This document shows, piece after piece, positions 7,784-16,180 of a DNA stretch of 35,728 nucleotides (position 1 is its first letter; each line of letters opens with the position of its first letter). The translations under genes and the position numbers were made by a program. Source of the stretch: Candidatus Saccharicenans sp. (GTDB lineage: Bacteria > Acidobacteriota > Aminicenantia > Aminicenantales > Saccharicenantaceae). The notes beneath the pieces were generated by a model. That model did not search any database, was not told where the DNA came from, and saw only the letters and a list, made by a program, of their open reading frames with translations. The DNA lies in the NCBI GenBank assembly GCA_030018265.1, contig JASEFX010000022.1, positions 1 through 35,728 of the forward strand. The letters are read 5' to 3'.

Positions 7784-8938
7784 TTAACTTTCCTCTTCCG
7801 GCCCCCCTCCAACCCTCTCCACCTTAACCATTTCTTTTTCCATCTGTTCAAGAGCTAAATCGAGAGTCGATTGAATCCCCATAACCCTTAACTTAAAGGC
7901 GTCAGGATTAGAAGAATATTTAATTCCCTGCTCGAAAGAGATGTAACCATCTCTGTAAAGTTGATATATCGACTGATCGAAGGTCTGCATTCCGTACTGA
8001 GCCACGCCCTGGGCAATGGCATCACGGATCAAACCGGTTTTATCGCGGTCGAGGATGCATTCCTGTATGTATGGCGTGCTGATCATTACCTCGACGGCCG
8101 GCACCCGTCCCTGTTCGTCCATCCTTGGAACCAGTCGCATCGAGATGACCGCCTTGAGAACGTTGGCCAGCTGAATTCTTATCTGGCGCTGATGATGCGG
8201 CGGAAAGGCAGCGATGATACGGTTTATCGTCTCGGGAGCGTCCAGAGTGTGCAGGGTGCTCAAAACCAGATGTCCGGTCTCAGCTGCCAGCAGGGCGGTT
8301 TCTATGGTCTCCAGGTCTCTCATTTCACCCACAAGAATCACGTCCGGGTCTTCACGCAGACAGGCTCTCAGTCCGCGGGAAAAGCTGAGAACGTCCACCC
8401 CGACTTCCCTCTGGCTGATGACGCTTTTCTTGTCCTTGTGCAGGTATTCAATCGGGTCTTCGATAGTGATGATATTCTCGTGACGGTAAGTATTTATGTA
8501 ATCGATCATCGCCGCCAGAGTGGTGGTCTTTCCGGATCCGGTGGTTCCGGTCACCAGAACAAGACCTCGCGGATAGAAGGCAATTTTCTCCAGGATCTCC
8601 GGCAGCAGAAGTTCTCTGATGGTCTTGACTTCCAGCGGAATTATTCTCAGAGCTATGGCAATGGTTCCCCGCTGGTAATATATATTTCCCCTGAAACGTC
8701 CAAAACCCGGCAGGCTGTAGGCCAGGTCCACATCCATCTCTTCCTTCAGCTTTTTTTTCTGATAATCGTTCATTATCTGATTGGCCAGCTCCACCGTGTC
8801 GTTGCCGGTCAACCTGGGAAAACCCACCAGCGGGATCAGATTGCCGTGAACCCTGATCATCGGATGGTTTCCAGCTTTAAGATGAAGGTCAGAAGCATCC
8901 CTCTCAATGGCTATTTTTAATAAATCATCAATAAGCAT
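7784..8938 (-). CDS. pilT: Type IV pilus retraction ATPase, PilT/PilU family
   Basis: Hexameric cytosolic ATPase that powers pilus retraction (twitching, DNA uptake). 384 residues from ATG 8938. The N-terminal PAS-like domain begins with the family signature DASDLHLKAG. The RecA-like domain shows Walker A GTTGSGKTT (131-139), Asp box ITIEDPIEY, Walker B DPDVILVGEMRD (about 197-208) and His box GHLVLSTLHT (about 222-231). The ATG at 8938 is chosen because GGGGAGGG lies 4 bases upstream; an upstream in-frame TTG would run through that site. No other pilus gene is in the window, so it is unlinked from pilB/pilC here. PilT and PilU cannot be separated confidently without alignment. Its transcript has a ~125-base leader from the promoter at 9071-9099. 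Confidence 0.93.
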   Translation of the reverse strand: MLIDDLLKIAIERDASDLHLKAGNHPMIRVHGNLIPLVGFPRLTGNDTVELANQIMNDYQKKKLKEEMDVDLAYSLPGFGRFRGNIYYQRGTIAIALRIIPLEVKTIRELLLPEILEKIAFYPRGLVLVTGTTGSGKTTTLAAMIDYINTYRHENIITIEDPIEYLHKDKKSVISQREVGVDVLSFSRGLRACLREDPDVILVGEMRDLETIETALLAAETGHLVLSTLHTLDAPETINRIIAAFPPHHQRQIRIQLANVLKAVISMRLVPRMDEQGRVPAVEVMISTPYIQECILDRDKTGLIRDAIAQGVAQYGMQTFDQSIYQLYRDGYISFEQGIKYSSNPDAFKLRVMGIQSTLDLALEQMEKEMVKVERVGGGPEEES

Positions 8939-9023
8939 AAAACCCTCCCCTTCTGGCAAAAATTAAATCACACCTCCAGGGTATCAGACATACCTCCAGG
9001 CTTAATGCTGTTGCATTTAACAT
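8928..9023 (-). CDS. Possible 31-codon leader ORF overlapping the pilT start
   Basis: Inside the pilT leader an ATG at 9023, preceded by GGGAAAG, opens a 31-codon frame whose TGA (8930-8928) lies 8-10 bases past the first base of the pilT ATG, in another frame. The peptide would contain CLIPWRCDLIFARRGG. Its position could couple its translation to pilT, but a frame of this length can arise by chance, so this is tentative. Confidence 0.2.
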   Translation of the reverse strand: MLNATALSLEVCLIPWRCDLIFARRGGFYAY

Positions 9024-9070
9024 CTTTCCCTGGCTTCTCCTTCCCGGAACTTCAATTTCAAATTGATTAA

Positions 9071-9099
9071 ATAGTAAAACATCACGTGAACAATGTCAA
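9071..9099 (-). promoter_or_regulatory. Sigma70-type promoter for pilT-alaS-slt
   Basis: -35 TTGACA (9099-9094, full match), 17-base spacer, -10 TACTAT (9076-9071, 5 of 6). It lies in the 185-base gap after the kinase stop codon and predicts a leader of about 125 bases before the pilT ATG. Confidence 0.75.
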
Positions 9100-9123
9100 T
9101 TTAAGTTTTCGCCCGATGATCGG

Positions 9124-10062
9124 TCAGACCGTCTCTCCACAATAAGGACACACCCGGGAATTGTAAGGCAGAGGACGGCGGCAATTCCAGCACAGCCCGG
9201 ATTTTCTCTGCTCACGGGCTTTAATCCTGGCAAATATCTCATCGAGTTCGCCGGTTTTCTCCTCTTTCCCCTTGATTTTAGATAGCTCCCTGATAATTTC
9301 CGAGGCGCTCTGAATCCGGTCTTCGACTTTCGGAGCAAGACAGCGCATGATGAGCGCATCTATTTCTTTCGGCACTTTCATATTTTTCAGACGGGGCGGT
9401 GTAACTTTCCCCTTCTGGGCTTTTTCCAGGATCTTGAACGGGTCGGGGTCAAATATCGGAGGACGTCCGACCAGCATTTCATAGAAAATGCAGCCGATCG
9501 AATAGATGTCAGAACAATAGGAAGCCTTTCCCAGAAATTGCTCGGGCGCCATGTAAGGAGGAGAGCCTATTCTGGTCGAAGCGTATTGAGCGGAGTTGAG
9601 CCAGGCTGATGTTCCGAAATCGGTTATCTTAATCGTGCCCTCCTCAGAAATGAGAATGTTCGAGGGTCTGAGGTCGCGGTGAATAATTTTATTTTTATGG
9701 GCATGGTCAACGCCGTAGGACACCTGTTTGATGATGTCAATCGCCCGGTCAACATCAAGAATCTTTTCTTTCTCCAGCAATTTCTCCAGAGATTTCCCCC
9801 GGACATATTCCATAACCATGAAAAACACGTCTTTTTCTTTTTCAGCGGCCAGCACCCTGACGATGTTCGGATGGTTGAGAGCAGCCTGCAGCCTCGGTTC
9901 TTTGAGCAGCTTATAGAGTTCCTGAGATTGTTTGTGTGGAACTTTAATGGCCACCTTTATATCCAGCCAGGTATCCCTGGCCAGATAAACTGAACCGAAG
10001 CCCCCGCTTCCGAGCGACCTCAGTATTTCATATTTGCCAACTTTCTGCCCCTGGAGAAACAT
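9124..10062 (-). CDS. Hanks-type Ser/Thr protein kinase with C-terminal zinc ribbon
   Basis: 312-residue cytosolic kinase. The kinase domain (about 11-270) keeps the glycine loop GSGGFGSVY (18-26), the ATP-anchoring Lys40 (VAIKV), the catalytic loop HRDLRPSN with Asp130 and Asn135, the DFG motif (148-150) and APE (172-174). The catalytic-loop Lys, usual in Ser/Thr kinases, is Arg132. After a basic helical linker there is a small zinc ribbon: Cys291, Cys294, Cys305, Cys308 (CWNC...CPYC). There is no transmembrane helix and no PASTA domain, so it is not a cell-wall-sensing PknB. It starts one base after rsmE ends and closes the hrcA operon, so heat-shock co-expression is likely. The target is unknown; chaperones or ribosome factors encoded alongside are reasonable guesses. 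Confidence 0.92.
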   Translation of the reverse strand: MFLQGQKVGKYEILRSLGSGGFGSVYLARDTWLDIKVAIKVPHKQSQELYKLLKEPRLQAALNHPNIVRVLAAEKEKDVFFMVMEYVRGKSLEKLLEKEKILDVDRAIDIIKQVSYGVDHAHKNKIIHRDLRPSNILISEEGTIKITDFGTSAWLNSAQYASTRIGSPPYMAPEQFLGKASYCSDIYSIGCIFYEMLVGRPPIFDPDPFKILEKAQKGKVTPPRLKNMKVPKEIDALIMRCLAPKVEDRIQSASEIIRELSKIKGKEEKTGELDEIFARIKAREQRKSGLCWNCRRPLPYNSRVCPYCGETV

Positions 10063-10063
10063 T

Positions 10064-10786
10064 TTACCAGACCCAGAAATGGGATATCAGGCTGAGAGCA
10101 GAAATAACAGCCGTCTCAGTCCTGAGGATTCTCGAACCGAGAGAAAGTCCCTGAAAGCCCGCTTCATTCATCATCGACTTTTCCTCTTCAGCCCAGCCGC
10201 CTTCGGGACCAACCATAAGACATACCCGATCCGGTCTCTCACCGGTAAGTATATCACGAAAATAAACAGGGCTGTCCTCTGTCAGGTAAAATTTCCTGGC
10301 GCTCACCGGACATTTTAGAACTTCAGAGAGCGACCGGGGCGGAAAAATTTCAGGCAGGACAGCTCCTTTGGACTGCTTCAGGGCCTCCCTGGCCACTCTC
10401 TGCCAGCGTTCAATCCTCCTTTCCAGGCGTTCCGGAGGTAGCGGCTGCGAGTTAACCGTAAGCAGCGGTTGAATTTCCATAACTCCGAGCTCTGTGGCTT
10501 TCTGTATGATTAAATCAAAAGTGGCCGGCTTCGTTATGCCTGTTCCGAGAACGACTCTTGTTTTTATTTTTTCTTCCCTGTATTCCAGCGGAAGCAACCA
10601 GGTCCTGTCTTTTTCTATGGTTTCCACTTCGGCCAGCAGCCGGCAACCTGTTCCGTCAGTCAGCCAGACTTTTTCTCCCGGCTTGATTCTGGCCACTCTG
10701 GCCAGGTGGTGATGTTCTTCGCCCTCCAGAAAGAAACGTCCGGCAGCCGGAGGAAGTTTTCTCACAAAAAATTGATTGCTGGTCAA
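10064..10786 (-). CDS. rsmE: 16S rRNA (uracil-1498-N3)-methyltransferase
   Basis: SPOUT-fold enzyme that methylates N3 of U1498 in the 30S subunit using SAM. 240 residues, normal length. It has an N-terminal PUA-like RNA-binding domain ([17 protein letters not shown]) and a C-terminal knotted domain with QKATELGV (about 95-102), [13 protein letters not shown], the SAM loop MVGPEGGW (191-198) and [11 protein letters not shown] (216-226). It starts with TTG, and the start overlaps the dnaJ stop codon as TTGA, so translation is probably coupled. rsmE downstream of dnaJ is a common arrangement in bacteria, which supports the call. Confidence 0.95.
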   Translation of the reverse strand: MTSNQFFVRKLPPAAGRFFLEGEEHHHLARVARIKPGEKVWLTDGTGCRLLAEVETIEKDRTWLLPLEYREEKIKTRVVLGTGITKPATFDLIIQKATELGVMEIQPLLTVNSQPLPPERLERRIERWQRVAREALKQSKGAVLPEIFPPRSLSEVLKCPVSARKFYLTEDSPVYFRDILTGERPDRVCLMVGPEGGWAEEEKSMMNEAGFQGLSLGSRILRTETAVISALSLISHFWVW

Positions 10787-11925
10787 TTTCCTTTTTTCCC
10801 GGTGATTTTTTGATACCTGTCCAGAACTGAATGGTCAACCTCTTCCAGCTTCTCTCCTCTGAGCTCGGCCAGCCGCGCAAGCAGAGCCTTCTGTTCCTTA
10901 TCGAGTTTATCCGGCGTCCTTACGGTCACCCGGACATACAGGTCGCCGCTGCGGTGCCCGCCTAGCTCTCTCAACCCTCCGCCTTTTATCCGGAAAACCT
11001 CACCCGTCTGCACACCGGCTGGAATTTTCAGGATTTCGTTACCGCCGTTGAGCAGGGGAATGGCAATTTTAGCTCCCAGAGCCGCCTGAGAAAAACTCAG
11101 GTCTATATCGCAATAAAGGTCGTTCCCTTTCCTCTGATAAAAAGGATGCCTTTTCACCTGAATGACCACATACAGATCCCCCCTGGGCTGGCCGGGGTCT
11201 CCAGGCTCTCCCTCTCCCGCTATCCGGAGTCTGGTCCCGTCATCCACCCCGGCGGGAATCTTTACCCGCAGCTCTCTTTTCTGCCTGACCCTGCCGTTTC
11301 CGCCGCATTCTTCACAGGGAGTGGTGATTACTTCTCCCAGACCGCCGCAATTAGAGCAGGTTCTGGTGATCGTAAAAAATCCCTGTTGATACCGAAGCTG
11401 GCCGCGCCCGTGACAGGCCGGACAGACAGCTTTCCTGGTTCCCGGTTTTAACCCGGAACCCTGGCAGACGGGACAGAAATCGTTTCTGGTTATTTTTAAT
11501 TCTTTTTCGGTTCCGGTGGCCACATCCTCCAGAGTCACCTGCAACTCAAGAACGAGGTCTCGACCTCTGCGGGCGCGAGCTCTGCGTCCTGTTTCACCGC
11601 CAAAAAACTCCGAAAAGCTGAACCCGAAAAAATTGCCCAGGATATCCTCAAAATCCTGGAAAATGGAAGAGTCAAAACTGTGAAATCCCTCATAACCGTG
11701 ACCCTGCAATCCCTGATGGCCGTAACGATCGTAGATGGCTCTTTTTTCCGGGTCGATCAACACGCTGTATGCTTCAGCCGCTTCCTTGAACTTTTCTTCT
11801 GCTTCTTTATTCCCGGGATTGCGGTCTGGATGGTACTTGAGGGCTGCCTGGCGGTAAGCTTTCTTTATTTCTTCAGCTGTGGCTGTTCTGGAAACACCAA
11901 GGATTTCATAATAGTCCTTCTTCAT
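10783..11925 (-). CDS. dnaJ: Chaperone DnaJ (Hsp40, type I)
   Basis: Co-chaperone that delivers substrates to DnaK and triggers its ATPase. 380 residues with full type I architecture: J domain (1-70) with HPD at 32-34, Gly/Phe-rich linker (about 75-115), four CxxCxGxG zinc motifs (CPVCQGSG 151, CPACHGRG 168, CSNCGGLG 190, CEECGGNG 204), then the two beta substrate domains and dimerisation tail. The gene begins 20 bases inside dnaK, and its AAGGAGGTGAG ribosome binding site is encoded in the last dnaK codons. The J domain is intact, so it should act on a DnaK partner even though the adjacent DnaK is shortened. Confidence 0.97.
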   Translation of the reverse strand: MKKDYYEILGVSRTATAEEIKKAYRQAALKYHPDRNPGNKEAEEKFKEAAEAYSVLIDPEKRAIYDRYGHQGLQGHGYEGFHSFDSSIFQDFEDILGNFFGFSFSEFFGGETGRRARARRGRDLVLELQVTLEDVATGTEKELKITRNDFCPVCQGSGLKPGTRKAVCPACHGRGQLRYQQGFFTITRTCSNCGGLGEVITTPCEECGGNGRVRQKRELRVKIPAGVDDGTRLRIAGEGEPGDPGQPRGDLYVVIQVKRHPFYQRKGNDLYCDIDLSFSQAALGAKIAIPLLNGGNEILKIPAGVQTGEVFRIKGGGLRELGGHRSGDLYVRVTVRTPDKLDKEQKALLARLAELRGEKLEEVDHSVLDRYQKITGKKGN

Positions 11926-13492
11926 CTCGACCGCTCACCTCCTTCTGTCTCCGCTCGATGATCTGCTGCAATTCTCCAGGAAGCAGGCCGGCTGAGGGTT
12001 TTATCTCAACCTTCTGTTCTCTTCCGGTGCCCACATCTCTGGCTGATACTTTAATAATACCATCAGCATCAATCTCAAAAGTGACGTCTATCTGAGGGAC
12101 TCCAGCCGGCGCCGGCTCAATCCCGACCAGGTCGAAGGTGGCCAGAGAAGTATTCTCTCTGGCCAGCGGACTTTCCCCCTGGAGCACGTGAATGCGCACC
12201 CGCCGCTGGTTATCTTCCACCGTGGTAAAGGGCATCGTCTTGCGTGCCGGGATGGTGGTGTTTTTCTCTATTATCTTCTGGAAAGTTCCGTTTTCAGTTT
12301 CAATCCCGAGAGAAAACGGGGTGACATCCAGGAGCAAAACAAGGTCCCTGGACTCCCCTTTTATTATGCTGGCCTGAAGGGCTGCCCCCATCGCCACTAT
12401 TTCATCCGGGTTGATGCGGGCGGCAGGTGGCCTGCGGAAAAATTCCGCCACCCTGTCCCTGACCAGCGGCATCCTGGTCTGACCGCCAACCAGTATTACT
12501 TCATCTATCTTGGAGACATCCATTCTGGCTTCTTCCAGCGCTTTCTGGCATATGGTCAGAGTTCTGTCCACCAGGTCGGCTGTAAGGCTTTCCAGAAAAC
12601 TCCGGTTTATGGTCTTCTGGATGTGAAGAGAATTTCCACCGGAACTGGAAATAAACGGCAGGTTGATCTCGGTTTCCAGCACAAAGGACAATTCTCTTTT
12701 AGCTTTTTCGGCCGCCTCTCTTATCCTCTGCAGCGCAAACCTGTCCTGGCTGAGGTCTATTCCATGCTCCTTCCTGAATTCTTCCAGCAGCCAGCCGATA
12801 ATCCTATTATCGAAGTCGTCTCCCCCGAGAAAAGTGTCCCCGCTGGTGGAAAGCACATGGAACACCCCGTCCTGGATTTCCAGAACGGTGATATCAAAAG
12901 TTCCTCCGCCCAGGTCGTAAACGGCCACCTGACCGTTTTTTCTGGTGTTGAACCCGTAGGCCAGGCTGGCCGCTGTCGGCTCATTGATGATCCGCAGGAC
13001 ATTAAGTCCGCAAATGGTGGCCGCATCTTTGGTCGCCTGCCTCTGATGGTCATTAAAGTAGGCGGGAACCGTGATGACGGCTTCTTCGACTTTAGTGCCG
13101 AGATAATTCTCGGCGCACTTTTTCAGGTATTCCAGAATGTAAGCCGAAATCTCCTGCGGGGAATACAGACGTCCTCCGGCCTCAATCAGAATATCGCCGT
13201 TGGCCGCTTCCACTATTCTGTAAGGCAACCGGCTGCTCAATCCCTCCATTTCCGGAGAATTGTATTTCTTGCCTATCAGACGTTTAACCGAGTAAACGGT
13301 GTTCTCCGGATTGGTGATCGCCTGACGCCAGGCCGGAAGTCCCACCAGCACCTGTCCGGTGCCGGTAAAAGAAACGACCGACGGCGTGGTGTTGTTTCCT
13401 TCGAGATTGGGGATGATGGTCGGGATATTCCCGTCCATAAAAGCCACACAGGAATAAGTGGTTCCCAGGTCTATCCCGATTACTTCGGCCAT
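11906..13492 (-). CDS. dnaK: DnaK/Hsp70 chaperone lacking the alpha-helical lid
   Basis: 528 residues against about 610-640 for ordinary DnaK. The ATPase domain is complete: [13 protein letters not shown] at 6-18, TVPAYFND 141-148, [10 protein letters not shown] 191-200, and VGGQTRMP 335-342. The interdomain linker [10 protein letters not shown] (383-392) is intact and is followed by the full beta substrate-binding domain (about 393-500), ending in [14 protein letters not shown]. The protein then stops after only about 25 residues, so helices B-E of the lid and the acidic tail are missing. There is no room for a frameshifted lid because dnaJ starts 20 bases before the stop. It therefore looks like a natural lidless Hsp70, expected to bind and release substrate quickly. 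It sits 2 bases after grpE. A full-length paralogue may exist elsewhere; it is not in this window. Confidence 0.95.
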   Translation of the reverse strand: MAEVIGIDLGTTYSCVAFMDGNIPTIIPNLEGNNTTPSVVSFTGTGQVLVGLPAWRQAITNPENTVYSVKRLIGKKYNSPEMEGLSSRLPYRIVEAANGDILIEAGGRLYSPQEISAYILEYLKKCAENYLGTKVEEAVITVPAYFNDHQRQATKDAATICGLNVLRIINEPTAASLAYGFNTRKNGQVAVYDLGGGTFDITVLEIQDGVFHVLSTSGDTFLGGDDFDNRIIGWLLEEFRKEHGIDLSQDRFALQRIREAAEKAKRELSFVLETEINLPFISSSGGNSLHIQKTINRSFLESLTADLVDRTLTICQKALEEARMDVSKIDEVILVGGQTRMPLVRDRVAEFFRRPPAARINPDEIVAMGAALQASIIKGESRDLVLLLDVTPFSLGIETENGTFQKIIEKNTTIPARKTMPFTTVEDNQRRVRIHVLQGESPLARENTSLATFDLVGIEPAPAGVPQIDVTFEIDADGIIKVSARDVGTGREQKVEIKPSAGLLPGELQQIIERRQKEVSGRDEEGLL

Positions 13493-13494
13493 AA

Positions 13495-14220
13495 TCAGTT
13501 CTTTTTCGGTATTAAAACTTTTACCATAGACGGCCGCAGAAGTCTATTGTGAATAAGATAACCTTTCTGCAGTTCTTCTTTAATTTCTGGCTCGGTAACT
13601 TCTGTTGATTCTTCTGAGGCCAGAGCCTGATGCAGGTTCGGGTCGAACTTTCTGTCCTGAATTTCTATCGGCCTGACCCCGTACTTCTTCAGCAAATTCA
13701 GCATCATCCTGTAAATCAATTCCACTCCTTCGCGGAAAGTTTTTCCGTTGGCTTCATCTCCGGCGCTCTTAAGCGCTCGCTCAAAATTATCCACCACCGG
13801 CAGCAGGTCGCGAAGAAGGTCGGCAAGAGCATATTGATAGAATTCTTCTTTCTCTCTTTCCGTGCGCTTTCTGACGTTTTCGGCTTCGGCTACCGCTCTG
13901 AGAAATTTATCCCTGAGTTCCTCCAAAGTCTCTTTGAGTCTGGAGATTTCTTCTTCTTTCTGTTTAATTTCTGACTTCAGTTGCTCTATGAGCTTCTCCA
14001 TGCCGGATTCAGTTTCCCGGGCTGCGGTCTCGCCGGCGCAGGATTCTTCCTTTTCTTCCATTTCAGTCTGAATATACTCAATCTCTTCCTGCTCACTTAC
14101 CTTGAAGGGAATTTCTCCCTGTGAATTCTGATTTTCCAGTTCTGGCTTTTCCTCTAAAGGAGAAGGTGATTCAGACTGTTTTCCCTCCTGGACATCTCTT
14201 TTATTTTTTATATCACTCAT
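13495..14220 (-). CDS. grpE: Nucleotide exchange factor GrpE
   Basis: Homodimeric exchange factor that drives ADP release from DnaK. 241 residues: an acidic, low-complexity N-terminus (1-70), a long coiled coil (about 70-135) containing the family block RAVAEAENVRKRTEREKE, then the four-helix and beta-wing region with PVVDNFERAL and the C-terminal LHQAL...LQKGYLIHNRLLRPSMVKV signature. The N-terminal acidic extension is somewhat longer than usual. Its ATG overlaps the hrcA stop as ATGA, so the two are translationally coupled, and dnaK begins 2 bases downstream. Confidence 0.96.
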   Translation of the reverse strand: MSDIKNKRDVQEGKQSESPSPLEEKPELENQNSQGEIPFKVSEQEEIEYIQTEMEEKEESCAGETAARETESGMEKLIEQLKSEIKQKEEEISRLKETLEELRDKFLRAVAEAENVRKRTEREKEEFYQYALADLLRDLLPVVDNFERALKSAGDEANGKTFREGVELIYRMMLNLLKKYGVRPIEIQDRKFDPNLHQALASEESTEVTEPEIKEELQKGYLIHNRLLRPSMVKVLIPKKN

Positions 14221-15278
14221 ACCTCCACTCCTTTTTCCAGAGTATTGATCGTAACTGTAAGTCGTCTGGCAACATTATCCACCAGCGGAATTATTTTCTC
14301 ATAGGGCAATCTTTTAGGACCTATCACGCCCAGCGAACCGAGAATCTGATTGCGATATCCGTAATGCGACAGGATGAGCGAGCAGTCAGCGATTTCCGGA
14401 AGATTCAACTCCGAACCAATTATCACCTTCACTCTATCCAGGCTGATCAGGTCCGAGAGAAGCTTTATCAGCCTGGCTTTCTCTTCAAAATTCTGGAATA
14501 AAGATTTTAATTTATTGAAATCAAACAGTTCCGCTTTGTCCAGCAACCTGGAAGTTCCCTGCAGAAATATCCGGCCCTCCTCCCTTTCCAGCAAGGAATA
14601 ACCTTTAAGGAGAGCGATCAATTTTTCCACCAGATCTTCATATCTCAACCTTAAACGCGGAAGCTCGCGGAAGAGATAGTCCCGAACTTCGGCCAGAGTT
14701 CTTCCCCTGAAATTTTGATTCAAATACTGGGCAGCCCGGTCAAGTTCATGCTGGGTAAAAAGCGTCCGGGTCTCGAATATCTCCGTCTTCACCAGGTTGA
14801 AGGTGGACAGAACGACTATCATCACCCTGTTATCTTTCAATTTAACAAACTTAACCTGGTCAAAAGCCACTCTGGAAACCGGCGGCGAAATGACAAAAGC
14901 CAGATTGTCGGCATTGCTGGCTAAAATCTGACTGACCTGCATCAGCAGCCGGTCGAGTTCTCCAGAGCTGACATCAAGCTCTTCCGGATAGATTCTTAGT
15001 TCGGGCGGTACCTCTCTCAGCGTTTCTTCAAGCAGCGTGTTGACATAAAATCTAATGCCCTCATCTGTCGGCAGCCTTCCGGCAGAGGTATGCGGCTGGT
15101 ATAAATACCCCTGCTTCTCCAGGCTGGCCATCGTGTTTCTGATGGTCGCAGGAGATATCTGATAGCCAAGCTTTCCGGCCAGAGAGGCAGAACTCACCGG
15201 CCGGCCCGTCTGGAGATAGGAGGCCACTGTTAAATTTAATATAATTTTTTCCTTATTTTCTAACCTTACGTAAGCCAT
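14217..15278 (-). CDS. hrcA: Heat-inducible transcription repressor HrcA
   Basis: Repressor that binds the CIRCE operator of class I heat-shock genes and needs chaperone (usually GroEL) to stay folded. 353 residues, normal length. The N-terminal winged helix spans about 1-80 (SYLQTGRPVSSASLAGK...SPATIRNTMASLEKQGYLYQPHTSAGRLPTDEGIRFYV, a block diagnostic for HrcA, quoted here in fragments), followed by the GAF-like dimerisation domain and the C-terminal LGSLGVIGPKRLPYEKIIPLVD motif. It is the first gene of hrcA-grpE-dnaK-dnaJ-rsmE-kinase. A CIRCE-like operator overlaps its promoter at 15297-15346, so autorepression is likely. groES/groEL are not in the window. Confidence 0.97.
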   Translation of the reverse strand: MAYVRLENKEKIILNLTVASYLQTGRPVSSASLAGKLGYQISPATIRNTMASLEKQGYLYQPHTSAGRLPTDEGIRFYVNTLLEETLREVPPELRIYPEELDVSSGELDRLLMQVSQILASNADNLAFVISPPVSRVAFDQVKFVKLKDNRVMIVVLSTFNLVKTEIFETRTLFTQHELDRAAQYLNQNFRGRTLAEVRDYLFRELPRLRLRYEDLVEKLIALLKGYSLLEREEGRIFLQGTSRLLDKAELFDFNKLKSLFQNFEEKARLIKLLSDLISLDRVKVIIGSELNLPEIADCSLILSHYGYRNQILGSLGVIGPKRLPYEKIIPLVDNVARRLTVTINTLEKGVEV

Positions 15279-15296
15279 ATCTTCCGTTTTTTCTTT

Positions 15297-15326
15297 ATTT
15301 TAGCCTGAAAACCCAGAATTTGTCAA
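15297..15326 (-). promoter_or_regulatory. Sigma70-type promoter of the hrcA operon
   Basis: -35 TTGACA (15326-15321), 18-base spacer, -10 TAAAAT (15302-15297), predicted start about 10-15 bases before the hrcA ATG at 15278. The -35 hexamer is embedded in the distal half of the CIRCE-like operator, so repressor binding would block RNA polymerase directly. Confidence 0.75.
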
Positions 15327-15346
15327 TTTCCAGAAAAGAGTGCTAA
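15320..15346 (-). promoter_or_regulatory. CIRCE-like HrcA operator
   Basis: Read on the operon strand: a perfect CIRCE half TTAGCACTC (15346-15338), a 9-base spacer, then AATTGACAA (15328-15320), which matches the canonical second half GAGTGCTAA at only 5 of 9 positions but at exactly the right distance. The first half is perfect and it sits directly upstream of hrcA, so the operator call is firm. The degenerate half appears to have been shaped by the overlapping TTGACA -35 box. Confidence 0.8.
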
Positions 15347-15347
15347 A

Positions 15348-16154
15348 TTAAACAATGGCCAGTCCGGCGTAGCCGACAACCTCTCTATAATCTCCGGTGA
15401 CCTCGCCAGAAGTTTGATAGCTGATGAGTTTCCCTTCCCTGGCACCCAGGTTTCTGGCAGCTTCAAGCAGCGCAGCTGTCGGTTGAAAGCCGCACATTGA
15501 GATTCCGTATTCTGTAACCACCCGGAACAGCCCTTCCGGGTCGAGTTTCTCGATGAAGGAAATAGCCTTAAAATCAAGCTGTTCAGCCATTTTCTGACTG
15601 ACATAATGACTCATATCGGTGCTGGCCACCAGCAGAACCGGCTCCCCGTATTTCTTTATCGCCTCCGCCAGCGCCTGGCCGAACTCTCTGAGCACTGGCC
15701 AGTCTGCACTGTGCGAGACCATGATCGGCACCACAGATATTTTGGGGTTGAAATACTGGAGAAAAGGCAGCTGAACTTCTATCGAATGCTCTTTCCGGTG
15801 AGCTTCAGGATCTCTTGTGACCAGATCGGTTTCATCGGCTATCAGGTCAGCCAGCCTGCTCTCCACCGGGACCTCGCCCAACGGGGTTAGCCAGGATCCG
15901 GTATTATAAATGGCCAGCAACGAGCTTATATGATGGTGGGCCGGTCCCAGGATAACCGCGGTATCCGGAATTTCTACCGCCGAATAAACCCTGCCGGCCA
16001 CCGGTCCAGAATAAATGTATCCAGCATGCGGAGATACCACTCCGGCTGCTTTGATTCTGGGGATATCTTCACGGACAAAACTGCCTATCAGTCTTCTGAG
16101 TTCATCCGGGTCGTCCGGATAAAAATAACCGGCGACATATGAACGCCTCTTCAT
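15348..16154 (-). CDS. MEMO1 family protein (AmmeMemoRadiSam system protein B)
   Basis: 268 residues in the MEMO fold, related to class III extradiol dioxygenases. Family blocks are visible: an N-terminal YVAGYFYP, GVVSPHAGYIYSGPVAG, VILGPAHHH, EHSIEVQLPFLQY, and STDMSHY. The histidines of PHAGY, GPAHHH and EHS are the positions that bind metal in dioxygenase relatives. The start at 16154 is chosen for GGAAGGAGGG seven bases upstream; an upstream TTG would run through it. In many bacteria and archaea this protein is encoded with an AMMECR1 protein and a radical SAM enzyme; neither is in the window. Here it lies 26 bases after a saccharopine dehydrogenase, probably on the same transcript. The biochemical role of bacterial MEMO proteins is not settled. 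Confidence 0.88.
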   Translation of the reverse strand: MKRRSYVAGYFYPDDPDELRRLIGSFVREDIPRIKAAGVVSPHAGYIYSGPVAGRVYSAVEIPDTAVILGPAHHHISSLLAIYNTGSWLTPLGEVPVESRLADLIADETDLVTRDPEAHRKEHSIEVQLPFLQYFNPKISVVPIMVSHSADWPVLREFGQALAEAIKKYGEPVLLVASTDMSHYVSQKMAEQLDFKAISFIEKLDPEGLFRVVTEYGISMCGFQPTAALLEAARNLGAREGKLISYQTSGEVTGDYREVVGYAGLAIV

Positions 16155-16180
16155 ATATGCCCTCCTTCCAGAAACGAAAA

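Noticed and set aside
6935-8920. Two 300-codon-scale open frames antisense to alaS and pilT
   Set aside because: Mirror frames of strongly conserved genes with no domain of their own.
11906-11930. Frameshift as the cause of the short DnaK
   Set aside because: The dnaJ start and its ribosome site occupy the place where a lid would be encoded; no lid-like sequence appears in another frame.
12188-13552. A 454-codon open frame antisense to dnaK
   Set aside because: It lies wholly opposite a protein with clear DnaK motifs; the translation shows no recognisable domain and is a reading-frame shadow.
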